This document shows positions 47,573-55,797 of a stretch of 64,000 nt of DNA, piece by piece. The translations under genes and the position numbers were made by a program. The stretch covers positions 1,674,001-1,738,000 of the forward strand of contig NZ_AP025170.1 of NCBI RefSeq assembly GCF_003402535.2, in the 5' to 3' direction. This DNA is from Cupriavidus sp. P-10. GTDB taxonomy: Bacteria; Pseudomonadota; Gammaproteobacteria; Burkholderiales; Burkholderiaceae. Below the pieces are notes generated by a model that made no database searches, was not told where the DNA came from, and saw nothing but the letters and a program-made list of their open reading frames with translations. Each line of letters starts with the position of its first letter. Position 1 is the stretch's first letter.

Positions 47573-47992
47573 GATTCCCCCCGGTTCAGTGGTGTCGTAT
47601 TTTTTTGCAAGCGTAATGTAGCGGGGCACCCGTTCCCATCCTTCAAACAGGCGAATGCAGGCTGATTCGACTTTGAAACAACTGCTCGGGTCGCGTGCGT
47701 CGGCTGGCCTTCACTGCGAGCGGCCCTTTGGACGCGTGCATGGCGGTTGCGGGCAGTTGACATCTCTGCCGGAGTCAATGCGTGGCCAGAGCGGCACGCT
47801 TTGATGGCCACGACGTTTCATTTCTTAAGCATCCTTTCGGCGTCCGGTCGCGCTTGCCGCAAACCCGGCGCTCGTCCATAGAGGCGATTTTTCTTTCCAA
47901 TCCCGCCACCTAGATTGAACGCATCGTTGGCGCAAGCGCAAGCCATCAAATTTCAAAGTGGCTAAGAAAAGCCGGGAAAAGGGGGGATATCC
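47573..47992. other. Intergenic region upstream of the repeat lipoprotein
   Basis: Some 420 bases without a convincing gene. The only clear signal is the AAGGGGGGA ribosome binding site just before 47993. No promoter could be chosen with confidence. Confidence 0.4.
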
Positions 47993-49294
47993 ATGAAACG
48001 CATCCACGTGAGGCTGGCTGCCGTGCCGCTTGCCTGCCTGATCGCCACAGTCGCCGGCTGCGGGGGAGGCGGGGGCGACTCGGCGCCTGCCAGCGCCACG
48101 TCAGCCGCGACCACGACAGGCAACCCGGGATCGTCCACGACAGCGCCAGCTGCCGCCACCGCTGGCAGCGCCATGCTGTCCGGTACCAGTGATCCGGGGC
48201 CCGATATCGGCAAGGACGGGGACTTCTATCTCAATACCGCGACGTGGATGCTCTTCGGCCCCAAGGCCAACGGCGTATGGCCGGCAGGGGTGTCCGTAGC
48301 AGGGCCGGCGGGCGGCACCGGCGCGCAGGGCAACACCGGGGCCGGGGGCAATACGGGCCTGGCCGGTAATACCATCCTGTCCGGCTCGACCGATCCGACC
48401 AGTGGTGTCGGCAACAATGGCGACTACTACATAAACACCTCCACCTCGACACTGTTCGGGCCCAAGGCGGATGGCACCTGGCCGCCCGGCGTCCCGCTGG
48501 GTGGCGGCACCGGTTCGTCGGGCCCCGGCGGCGGCACTGTTCTGACGGGCGCGGGCGCTCCGGACAACAGCGTCGGAAACAATGGCGATTACTACCTGGA
48601 TACCAACACCTGGACGCTGTACGGGCCCAAGGCCAACGATGAGTGGCCGCAAGGAGTCTCGCTGGCCGGCCAGTCCGGCACTGGCTCAGCCGGCGGCACG
48701 GGTGGCACGGGTGGCACGGGTGGTACCGGCGGTACCGGTGGGAGCACGGCCGGCAATGGCGGCCATATCCTGTACGGCAGCGGTGCCCCGACCGACAGCA
48801 TCGGCGTCGATGGCGATTTCTATTTCGATACCTCGACCTCGACGCTGTACGGGCCGAAGCAGGACGGCAAGTGGCCAACCACCGGCGCGACGATGACGAC
48901 AGCGACCGTCTACAACGGCAACTTCAACGTGCCGGATACGCTCAGCCGCGGCCACTATGCCATGACCGGCGCGGGTGGCGCGGTGGCTCTGCCGTCGGAT
49001 TTCGGTGTCGTGATTCCCTATGACTGCAGCAGCGTCAAGCTCACCGCCAGCACGCTCGGCAAGGTGCACGGATCGCTGGACATTTCGGTGTACAAGGTGA
49101 CAGGGGCGGGCGCTGCAGTGCAGCTGGCGGAGGTGGGCAGCCTGAGCTGCAAGGTGACCAACGGCCTGCAGAACTGCACCCGTGAGGTGCCTTCCGGAAC
49201 CATCCTTCACAACGACAAGCTGCAGGTCCAGGTGGACAACAACCAGGCCACCGAATGGGGCGGACTGGCCGTCAACCTCGCGTGCGTCAAGTAG
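47993..49294 (+). CDS. Repeat-bearing surface lipoprotein of unknown function
   Basis: The 433-residue product has a lipoprotein signal (ATVAGC, Cys23) followed by a glycine run. Four imperfect 40-residue repeats lie at about 61-100, 128-168, 183-223 and 258-298. Each has the pattern GDFYLDT-xTxx-LYGPKxxGxWP known from collagen-like and tail-fibre-like surface proteins. Gly-rich linkers separate them, including a (GGT)n tract at about 234-249. The C-terminal 135 residues form a separate beta-rich domain with four cysteines (345, 386, 395, 431) that may form two disulfides. Localisation is probably the outer membrane. The function is unknown; adhesion is a guess. Confidence 0.75.
   Translation: MKRIHVRLAAVPLACLIATVAGCGGGGGDSAPASATSAATTTGNPGSSTTAPAAATAGSAMLSGTSDPGPDIGKDGDFYLNTATWMLFGPKANGVWPAGVSVAGPAGGTGAQGNTGAGGNTGLAGNTILSGSTDPTSGVGNNGDYYINTSTSTLFGPKADGTWPPGVPLGGGTGSSGPGGGTVLTGAGAPDNSVGNNGDYYLDTNTWTLYGPKANDEWPQGVSLAGQSGTGSAGGTGGTGGTGGTGGTGGSTAGNGGHILYGSGAPTDSIGVDGDFYFDTSTSTLYGPKQDGKWPTTGATMTTATVYNGNFNVPDTLSRGHYAMTGAGGAVALPSDFGVVIPYDCSSVKLTASTLGKVHGSLDISVYKVTGAGAAVQLAEVGSLSCKVTNGLQNCTREVPSGTILHNDKLQVQVDNNQATEWGGLAVNLACVK
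48692..48741 (+). repeat. 9-bp coding repeat encoding Gly-Gly-Thr
   Basis: About five units of GGYGGYACS in tandem encode (GGT)n. Because the unit is nine bases, length changes keep the frame and would only vary the linker length. Confidence 0.8.
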
Positions 49295-49314
49295 GCTGGC
49301 TGGACAAGGCGCGT

Positions 49315-49350
49315 CACGAGGCCGGGCAAACGGGTTTGCCCGGCCTCGTG
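49315..49350. terminator. Strong hairpin between convergent genes
   Basis: Seventeen-base perfect arms (CACGAGGCCGGGCAAAC and complement) with a two-base centre lie between the lipoprotein gene and the convergent Bug gene. No T-run is present on either side. It probably acts as a bidirectional terminator or 3'-end stabiliser. Confidence 0.7.
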
Positions 49351-49372
49351 GAGGTGCAGCGCCCTGGTTGTC

Positions 49373-50410
49373 TTAATCAGCGGTGATGTTGTTTGCCTTC
49401 ACCACATCGCCCCACATCTTGTAGTGGGTGCGGGTCAGCGTTGCGAGCTGTTCAGGTGTGCCGCCACCGGGCTCGTCGCCGCGGTCGACGATGCTCTTGA
49501 CGACAGCCGGGTCCTTCAGCGCCGTATTCAGGGCGCCGTTGGCTTTCTTGACGATGTCAGGGCTCAGGCCCGGCGGCCCGTACAGTCCGATGAACGAGAT
49601 GATGGTGAAGTCCTTGATGCCGCTCTCGGTGGCCGTCGGCACATCCGGGATCATTGCCACGCGCTTGGGGCCGGTGACCATCAGCGGCCGCAGCTGGCCC
49701 GACTTGATAAAGGGCGCGACCACCGAGGTTGCATCGAACATTGCATCCAGGCGTCCGGCCATCAGGTCGACCATCGCCGGGCTGCTGCCCTTGTAAGGCA
49801 CATGGTTCATCTTCGGCCCGCCCATGCGCTCGCGCAGCAGTTCCATCGTGACATGCGGCAGGGCGCCGGTGCCGCCCGAGCCATAGTCGACGGTCTTGCC
49901 CGACTTGTCCCGCGCCTTCACTTCCTCGACGAACTGCGCGTAGGTCTTGATGGGCGAGCTGGCGGGCACGACGAGGACCAGCGGAGATTGCAGCATGACG
50001 CCGATCGGCGTCAGCTTCTGCGGATCGACGATGCCGAGCTTGGTGTAGACGTGAGGCATGATCGTCATCGAGCCGTTGCCTACCAGCAGCTTGTTGCCGT
50101 CCGGCGCCGCGCGCATTACCTCTATGGATGCGATATTGCCGTTCACGCCGGCCTTGTTGTCGATGACGAACGACTGGCCGAGCGAACTCTGCAGGCCGCC
50201 AAGCAGCGCACGTCCCGCGAAGTCGGTCTGGCCGCCGGGCGGGAAGCCGACCAGCAGGGTCACCGGCTTGGTCGGCCAGGTGGTCTGTGCCCAGGCGGCC
50301 GTCGTCGCCAGCGTGCCAAGGCCGAGCGCAGCGAGGCCCAGGATCAACGCCGAACGGCGCGATTGCACCGATTGCACCGATTGCACGGGCGATTTCTTGA
50401 TGATTGTCAT
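49373..50410 (-). CDS. Bug-family periplasmic solute receptor
   Basis: The 345-residue product has a long N-region (IIKKSPVQSVQSVQSRRSAL) before the signal peptide core, cleaved near AAWAQ. The family motifs WPTKPVTLLVGFPPGGQTDFAGR, NHVPYKGSSPAMVDLMAGRLDAM and DVPTATESGIKDF follow. A 9-bp DNA repeat encodes the VQS units. It is 47 bases downstream of the mannonate dehydratase gene on the same strand. It therefore probably binds a sugar acid such as a hexuronate or aldonate. Confidence 0.9.
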   Translation of the reverse strand: MTIIKKSPVQSVQSVQSRRSALILGLAALGLGTLATTAAWAQTTWPTKPVTLLVGFPPGGQTDFAGRALLGGLQSSLGQSFVIDNKAGVNGNIASIEVMRAAPDGNKLLVGNGSMTIMPHVYTKLGIVDPQKLTPIGVMLQSPLVLVVPASSPIKTYAQFVEEVKARDKSGKTVDYGSGGTGALPHVTMELLRERMGGPKMNHVPYKGSSPAMVDLMAGRLDAMFDATSVVAPFIKSGQLRPLMVTGPKRVAMIPDVPTATESGIKDFTIISFIGLYGPPGLSPDIVKKANGALNTALKDPAVVKSIVDRGDEPGGGTPEQLATLTRTHYKMWGDVVKANNITAD

Positions 50411-50457
50411 GCCAGGTCTCCCATTATGTTTTGACAGGGCAGCAGCCCCGCGGCGCT

Positions 50458-51498
50458 TCAGGCCGTCTTTTCCATCGCTTCCCACATCCCGTTGATATAG
50501 ACGGCGCCCAGTGCCCGGTCATAGAGCCCGTATCCCGGCTTGCCCGTCTCTCCCCAGATCATGCGGCCGTGGTCGGGGCGGAAATAGCCCTGGAAGCCGA
50601 CGTCATGGTACGCCTTGACGATCGCGGCGATATCCAGCGATCCGCAGCTCGACAGGTGGGCGGTTTCCTCGAAGTCGCCGTCCGGGGTGATCTTGACGTT
50701 GCGGATATGGGCGAAGTGGATGCGTCCCATGCCGCCGAACTCGCGCACCAGCGCCTCGACGTTGTTCTGCGGGCCGGCGCCAAGCGAGCCCGAGCACAGC
50801 GTCAGGCCGTTTGCCGGCGTGTCGACAATCCCGAGGATGCGTGCCAGGTCGTCGCGGTTCTTGACGATGCGCGGCAGTCCGAAGATGGGGCGCGGCGGAT
50901 CGTCCGGATGGATGGCCATCTTGATCCCGCACTCCTGCGCCACGGGAATGATCGCGCGCAGGAAATACTCCAGGTGCTCCCAGAGCCGGGCTTCGTCGAT
51001 GCCGCGGTATTCGGCCAGCAGCGCCTGCAGCTCCCCTGGCTGGTAGCTGGAATCCCAGCCGGGCAGGGCGATGCCCTGGCTGACGTCGATCTGTTCGACC
51101 TCCCGGGTGCTGAAGGCAAGGCAGGTCGAGCCGTCATCGAGCTTTTTCGCCAGTTCTGTACGGGTCCAGTCGAACACCGGCATGAAGTTGTAGCAGATGA
51201 CTTCGACGCCCGCGGCGGCCAGGTTCCTGATGTTCTGCTGGTAGTTGGCGATCAGCTGGTCGCGCGTCGGCTTGCCCAGCTTGATGTCCTCGTGGACCGG
51301 GACCGACTCCACCACCTTGAACTGCAGGCCCGCCGCCTCGATGGTGGACTTGAGCGCCAGGATCTTGTCCAGCGGCCATACCTCGCCGACGGGTTCATCG
51401 TAGATGGCCGAGACGATATGGGTCATGCCCGGGATCTGCCGGATGTATTCGAGAGGGATCGGGTCGGACGTGCCAAACCAGCGGAACGACATCTTCAT
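50458..51498 (-). CDS. uxuA: Mannonate dehydratase
   Basis: The 346-residue product belongs to the UxuA family, which converts D-mannonate to 2-keto-3-deoxygluconate in hexuronate breakdown. It shows [20 protein letters not shown] at the start, the metal/substrate segment [35 protein letters not shown] and HFAHIRNVK. It is shorter than the E. coli enzyme (394) but within the family range. It is divergent from a GntR regulator with three shared operators. Other uronate genes (uxaC, uxuB, kdgK) are not in the window. Confidence 0.92.
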   Translation of the reverse strand: MKMSFRWFGTSDPIPLEYIRQIPGMTHIVSAIYDEPVGEVWPLDKILALKSTIEAAGLQFKVVESVPVHEDIKLGKPTRDQLIANYQQNIRNLAAAGVEVICYNFMPVFDWTRTELAKKLDDGSTCLAFSTREVEQIDVSQGIALPGWDSSYQPGELQALLAEYRGIDEARLWEHLEYFLRAIIPVAQECGIKMAIHPDDPPRPIFGLPRIVKNRDDLARILGIVDTPANGLTLCSGSLGAGPQNNVEALVREFGGMGRIHFAHIRNVKITPDGDFEETAHLSSCGSLDIAAIVKAYHDVGFQGYFRPDHGRMIWGETGKPGYGLYDRALGAVYINGMWEAMEKTA

Positions 51499-51602
51499 GT
51501 GAGGGGCTTCCTTGGGGCGACTCTGTTGAGGCAGGAGGAGGGAGCGGCGATCCGTCCTGCCATCCAAAGCGGCGCGCGGCATGGGCCAGACGCCTGACAG
51601 CA

Positions 51603-51676
51603 TTGGTCTACCAAATTTATTTAAGTGGTTCACCAATTATGAAGCGGTTGCCCAATTTTGCCGTCATGGTTTACCA
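51603..51676. promoter_or_regulatory. Three TGGTNNACCA operators between uxuA and gntR
   Basis: TTGGTCTACCAA (51603-51614), TGGTTCACCA (51626-51635) and TGGTTTACCA (51667-51676) are perfect or near-perfect palindromes. They match the core of UxuR/ExuR and other FadR-type GntR sites. They should mediate control of uxuA-Bug and of gntR itself. Confidence 0.8.
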
Positions 51677-51724
51677 TGGGATGCATCAGGCACTGCCCGG
51701 CCGTTCCACGCGCGAACCCTCCCT

Positions 51725-52468
51725 ATGATGCGAAATTCCACCAGCGATCTTGCAACCACTCCGACAGTCGAGAGCCCGCCCGCTGCCGGCGACCGGTCCT
51801 ACCTGAGCCTGGCCAGCCAGGTGCAGGCACTGATCGCATCCGGAGAGTTCTCCGCCGGCATGCGGCTGCCGTCCGAACGCACCCTGGCCGAGCGGTTCAG
51901 CGTCAGCCGTACCCTGGTGCGTGAGGCGATCATCGCGCTGGAGGTCCAGGGGCTGGTCGAAGTGCGCGGCGGCTCGGGTATCTACGTCTGCGCGGCGGCG
52001 CCCGCGCCCGGTCCCGAGCCGTTCGAACTGCCGTGGCGGCCGGGGCCAATCGAATCGCTGCGCGCCCGGGTGCTGATCGAATCGGAAGTCGCCGGCCTGG
52101 CGGCCAGCGAGCGCAAGGACAGCGACCTTGACCGCATGTTCTCGGCCCTGAGCCTGATGCGCGAGCACATGGACGACAAGCAAGCCAACGAGGCGGCGGA
52201 CCGCCAGTTCCACCTGTGCCTGGCCGAATCGACCGGCAACAGGGTCCTGCTGCATATGGTCACCGCACTGTGGGACAGCGGGCGCAGCGACCCGCTGTGG
52301 GGCAAGATCGAGGAACACTTCCATACCACCGGACTGCGCGAGGCATCGCAGGAAGACCATCAGCGGATCTTCGCGGCCGTGATGGCCCGCGACGCCACGG
52401 CGGCGCGGGCGGCAATGCGCAACCACCTGGAAAGGGTCATCGGCGAGTTCACGCAGGCGTGGCGCTGA
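51725..52468 (+). CDS. GntR-family (FadR/FCD type) regulator of hexuronate genes
   Basis: The 247-residue product has an N-terminal winged helix (MRLPSERTLAERFSVSRTLVREAIIALEVQGLVEVRGGSGIYV) and an all-helical FCD domain with an acidic/histidine metal site (ADRQFHLCLAEST, HQRIFAAV). It resembles UxuR/ExuR. Two ATGs (51725 and 51728) are equally possible. The palindromes in its promoter match the family's site, so negative autoregulation and repression of uxuA are likely. Confidence 0.9.
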   Translation: MMRNSTSDLATTPTVESPPAAGDRSYLSLASQVQALIASGEFSAGMRLPSERTLAERFSVSRTLVREAIIALEVQGLVEVRGGSGIYVCAAAPAPGPEPFELPWRPGPIESLRARVLIESEVAGLAASERKDSDLDRMFSALSLMREHMDDKQANEAADRQFHLCLAESTGNRVLLHMVTALWDSGRSDPLWGKIEEHFHTTGLREASQEDHQRIFAAVMARDATAARAAMRNHLERVIGEFTQAWR

Positions 52469-52496
52469 AGGCCCGGAATCCTGCCTTGCCAAATTC

Positions 52497-52506
52497 TGCT
52501 TAGGCA
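52497..52506. promoter_or_regulatory. MarR operator in the marR promoter
   Basis: TGCTTAGGCA lies 35 bases before the marR start codon. It differs by one base from the palindrome TGCCTAGGCA in front of the efflux operon. Confidence 0.65.
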
Positions 52507-52540
52507 GCTATATTTCGTCTGACTGAATCTGGATGAGCCC

Positions 52541-52996
52541 ATGAACGCAAGGAAACCCTCGGTGATCGCAGAGTTGAGTTCAGGCGAACTTGGCTTTCTC
52601 GTCACAGACGTGCGCAACCAATTGCTTGCCGGTGTGGAGCGCGAGCTGGAACCGTTGCAGATCACCGCAGCGCAGTTCGTCGTCCTGAACAGCATCATGT
52701 CGGGCAAGGGCCGCACGCTCAGCGAATTCTGCCGGCTGCTCGGCTACGATTCGGGCGCAATGACGCGGCTGCTGGACCGAATCGAAGCCAAGGGCATCAT
52801 CCGCCGCGTTGTGAATCCGACCGACCGGCGCAGCTTCATCGTGGAACTGACGGAGCAGGGCCAGGCGGTGTTCCCGCAGGCACGGAAGGGTACCGAGGTG
52901 GCGATTCGTCGCCTGCTTGCCGGCTTCAGTGAAGCCGATGCCCAGACGCTGCGCGGCATGCTCAGGCGCATCCTGGCCAACGCAGCGGAAGTTTGA
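52541..52996 (+). CDS. MarR-family regulator of the Emr-type efflux operon
   Basis: The 151-residue product has a winged helix with GRTLSEFCRLLGYDSGAMTRLLDRIEAKGIIRR and the wing RRVVNPTDRRSFIVELTEQG. It precedes a complete outer membrane-adaptor-MFS efflux operon. Near-identical TGCYTAGGCA palindromes flank it, so it should repress both itself and the pump until a ligand binds. Confidence 0.9.
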   Translation: MNARKPSVIAELSSGELGFLVTDVRNQLLAGVERELEPLQITAAQFVVLNSIMSGKGRTLSEFCRLLGYDSGAMTRLLDRIEAKGIIRRVVNPTDRRSFIVELTEQGQAVFPQARKGTEVAIRRLLAGFSEADAQTLRGMLRRILANAAEV

Positions 52997-53024
52997 GTCT
53001 GGCCATTTTTTTTGGATATTTATC

Positions 53025-53034
53025 TGCCTAGGCA
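53025..53034. promoter_or_regulatory. MarR operator upstream of the efflux operon
   Basis: TGCCTAGGCA is a perfect 10-bp palindrome 35 bases before the outer-membrane gene. It follows a T-rich stretch that may hold the promoter. Its mate is at 52497-52506. Confidence 0.65.
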
Positions 53035-53068
53035 CATTCAGCCTGGGCAATGGTTGCGGAGAAGGTCG

Positions 53069-54595
53069 ATGACCTTGATGACTACCTCAAAGACTGACTC
53101 ACTAAAGGCGCGCACCGTCCCGGCCCGGTGGCGCCTCGCCGTACTGGGCGCCGCGGTGTTCCTGGCGAGCTGCGCCAGCATGACGGGGCTGGAGACGCAG
53201 GCCACGGTCGACGATGCCAACCACCTTGCCGCGGCCGCATCGATCGGCGCTACGCCGGTATCACCGGCGGCATGGCCGGAGCGAGCATGGTGGCAGGGCT
53301 TTGGCGACCCGCAGCTGAATGCGCTGGTCGAGGCGGCCCTGGCCGGACAGCCGACGCTGCGCATCGCCGCGGCGCGTGTGCGCCAGGCGGATGCGCTGGC
53401 GGGCGGTGCCGAAGCCGCGCTGTTTCCGCAAGCCAGCCTGAACGCGAGAAGCACGCGCCAGCGCTTCAGCGAGAACAGTGTCGCGCCGCGGCCGCTGGCA
53501 GGCAGCTGGAAATGGGCCAGCGACGTGCAGCTCGGCCTCGGCTATGAACTGGACTTCTGGGGCAAGAACCAGGCGACCTTCGATGCCGCGCTTGACCGCG
53601 CCCGCGCCGTGGAAGTCGATTACCACGCGGCGGAGCTGATGCTGACGACGTCCGTGGTGCGCACCTACCTGAAGCTCGACGCCGCCTATGCGCAGCGCGC
53701 GCTGACCGAACAAACCTATCGCCAGCGCCAGAACACGCTGGACCTGACGCGCCGGCGCGTCGACGCGCAACTCGACTCGCGGCTCGACATGAAGCAGGCC
53801 GAAGCGGCACTGCCGGCCACGCGCGAGCGCCTTGCCGCGATCAACGAGATCATTGCACTGACCCAGAATCAGCTCGCCGCGCTGGCGGGCAACGGCCCGG
53901 ACGCCGGCGCCAACATACGCCGCCCGCAGCTTCGCGATGGCTACGCGGCGGCGGTGCCGGCATCGCTGCCAGCCGAGCTGATCGGCCGCCGGCCGGACGT
54001 GGTCGCGCAGCGCTGGCGCGTGGAAGCCGCCAGCCATGACATCAAGGCGGCCAGGGCGCAGTTCTATCCCAACATCAGCCTGACCGCCTTTGCCGGCCTG
54101 CAAAGCCTGAGCCTGTCAGACCTGCTGATGGCGGGCAGCCGCACCTTCGGCATCGGCCCGGCGATCTCGCTGCCCATCTTCGACGGCGGCCGGCTACGCG
54201 CCAACCTTGGCGCCAGGCAGGCGGAGTACGACGCTGCCGCGGAGCAATACAACGCCACGCTGGTCACGGCGCTGCACGACGTGGTCAACCAGCTGGTGTC
54301 GCTGCGCTGGCTGTCCGAGCGCGCCGGTGAACAGCAGCAGGCGCTGCAGCTGACGCAGGAAGCCTACGACATGGCCGTGTCGCGCTATCGCAGCGGCGTC
54401 GGCAACTACCTGCAGGTGCTGTCGGCCGAAGGCCAGGTGCTGCAGCAGAAGCAATTGCTGATCGATATCGAAACCCAGGAACGCACCCTGCACCTGGAAC
54501 TGATCCGCGCCCTCGGGGGCGGATACGAAACGGCTGCCGCGACCGCCAATGACGCGGGCGCTGCCAGATCCCCCGCAACAAGGAACCCATCATGA
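53069..54595 (+). CDS. NodT-type outer-membrane efflux lipoprotein
   Basis: The 508-residue product has a lipoprotein signal (VFLASC) and two TolC-fold halves, with WWQGFGDPQLNALVEAAL and IGRRPDVVAQRWRVEAASHDIKAARAQFYPNISL. ATG at 53069 follows GGAGAAGG; 53012 would be upstream of the operator. It is the outer-membrane duct for the EmrAB-type pump that follows, and its stop overlaps the adaptor start by four bases. Confidence 0.92.
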   Translation: MTLMTTSKTDSLKARTVPARWRLAVLGAAVFLASCASMTGLETQATVDDANHLAAAASIGATPVSPAAWPERAWWQGFGDPQLNALVEAALAGQPTLRIAAARVRQADALAGGAEAALFPQASLNARSTRQRFSENSVAPRPLAGSWKWASDVQLGLGYELDFWGKNQATFDAALDRARAVEVDYHAAELMLTTSVVRTYLKLDAAYAQRALTEQTYRQRQNTLDLTRRRVDAQLDSRLDMKQAEAALPATRERLAAINEIIALTQNQLAALAGNGPDAGANIRRPQLRDGYAAAVPASLPAELIGRRPDVVAQRWRVEAASHDIKAARAQFYPNISLTAFAGLQSLSLSDLLMAGSRTFGIGPAISLPIFDGGRLRANLGARQAEYDAAAEQYNATLVTALHDVVNQLVSLRWLSERAGEQQQALQLTQEAYDMAVSRYRSGVGNYLQVLSAEGQVLQQKQLLIDIETQERTLHLELIRALGGGYETAAATANDAGAARSPATRNPS

Positions 54596-55770
54596 CCCCC
54601 GCCAACCAACCCAACTCCGCCGGTGCCACACCCGCGGAACCGGCCGGGGTCCGCCCGGCACGGCGCCGGCGCATCGCAGCAGCAGCCTCGGTCGCCGTCG
54701 CTCTCGCCGCTGCATCCGTCTACTGGCTGCAATACGGTCGCCATTGGGTTTCGACGGAAGACGCGTATGTCGAAGGCAATGTGGTGCAGGTGACGCCGCA
54801 GGTAAGCGGTGTGGTCACCGCGATCCTTGCGGACAACACTGACCTCGTTGGATCCGGCAAGACGCTGGTCGAACTCAACGGCGTCGATGCACAGCTCGCC
54901 CTGGCCGCGGCACAGGCCCAGCTTGCCCGCACGGTGCGCCAGGTGCGCGGCCAGTTTGCCGCCGCCGGCCAGGACCGTGCCAACGTGGAACTGCGCTCGG
55001 TTGACCTGGCGCGCGCCCAGGAAGATATGGCGCGCCGCTCGGCGCTGGCCGCCAGCGGCGCGATCTCGGGCGAGGAACTCGTCCATTCGACACAGGCGGT
55101 GCGCACCGCCAAGGCGTCGCTGGCCGTGGCCACCCAGCAACTCAAGCGCAACCAGGCACTGGTCGAACGCACCTCGGTGGACTCCCACCCTGATGTGCAG
55201 GCGGCCGCAGTGCAAGTGCGCAACGCCAGCATCGCGCTGTCGCGCACGCGCATTCCCGCGCCGGTCGGCGGCGTGGTGACCAAGCGCTCGGTGCAGGTGG
55301 GGCAGCGCGTCAGTGCCGGCGTGCCAATGATGTCGGTGGTGCCGCTGGACCACCTGTGGGTCACGGCCAACCTGAAGGAGTCGCAACTCCGCGATATCCG
55401 CCTGGGCCAGCCGGTGACGCTGACCACCGACCTGTACGGCGACGGGGTGGTGTACCACGGCCGTGTCATCGGGCAGGACGCCGGCACCGGCAGTGCCTTT
55501 GCGCTGCTGCCAGCGCAGAACGCCACCGGCAACTGGATCAAGGTGGTGCAGCGCGTGCCGGTGCGCATCGCCCTGACGCCTGCGGAAGTGATGGCCCATC
55601 CGCTGCAGATCGGACTGTCGATGAAGATCTCGGTCGATACGCGCTCGCGCGACGGCAAGCGGCTGGTCGCCGTCGATGCGTCGGGCCAGAACTACCGTAC
55701 CACCGTGTTTGCCGACGAACTGGCGCGCGCCGACGAACTGGTGCGCCGCATTGTCGAAGAGAACCTGTAG
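54592..55770 (+). CDS. EmrA/HlyD-family membrane fusion protein
   Basis: The 392-residue product has a short basic N-terminus, one transmembrane helix (about 24-43), then the lipoyl half VVQVTPQVSGVVTAILADNTDLVGSGKTLVELN. A long coiled-coil hairpin and the second lipoyl half (IPAPVGGVVTKRSVQVGQRVSAG) follow. It spans the periplasm between the MFS pump and outer-membrane duct. It is co-translated with both neighbours. Confidence 0.93.
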   Translation: MTPANQPNSAGATPAEPAGVRPARRRRIAAAASVAVALAAASVYWLQYGRHWVSTEDAYVEGNVVQVTPQVSGVVTAILADNTDLVGSGKTLVELNGVDAQLALAAAQAQLARTVRQVRGQFAAAGQDRANVELRSVDLARAQEDMARRSALAASGAISGEELVHSTQAVRTAKASLAVATQQLKRNQALVERTSVDSHPDVQAAAVQVRNASIALSRTRIPAPVGGVVTKRSVQVGQRVSAGVPMMSVVPLDHLWVTANLKESQLRDIRLGQPVTLTTDLYGDGVVYHGRVIGQDAGTGSAFALLPAQNATGNWIKVVQRVPVRIALTPAEVMAHPLQIGLSMKISVDTRSRDGKRLVAVDASGQNYRTTVFADELARADELVRRIVEENL

Positions 55771-55797
55771 GCACCGCCACACAACGGAGACGCCGGC

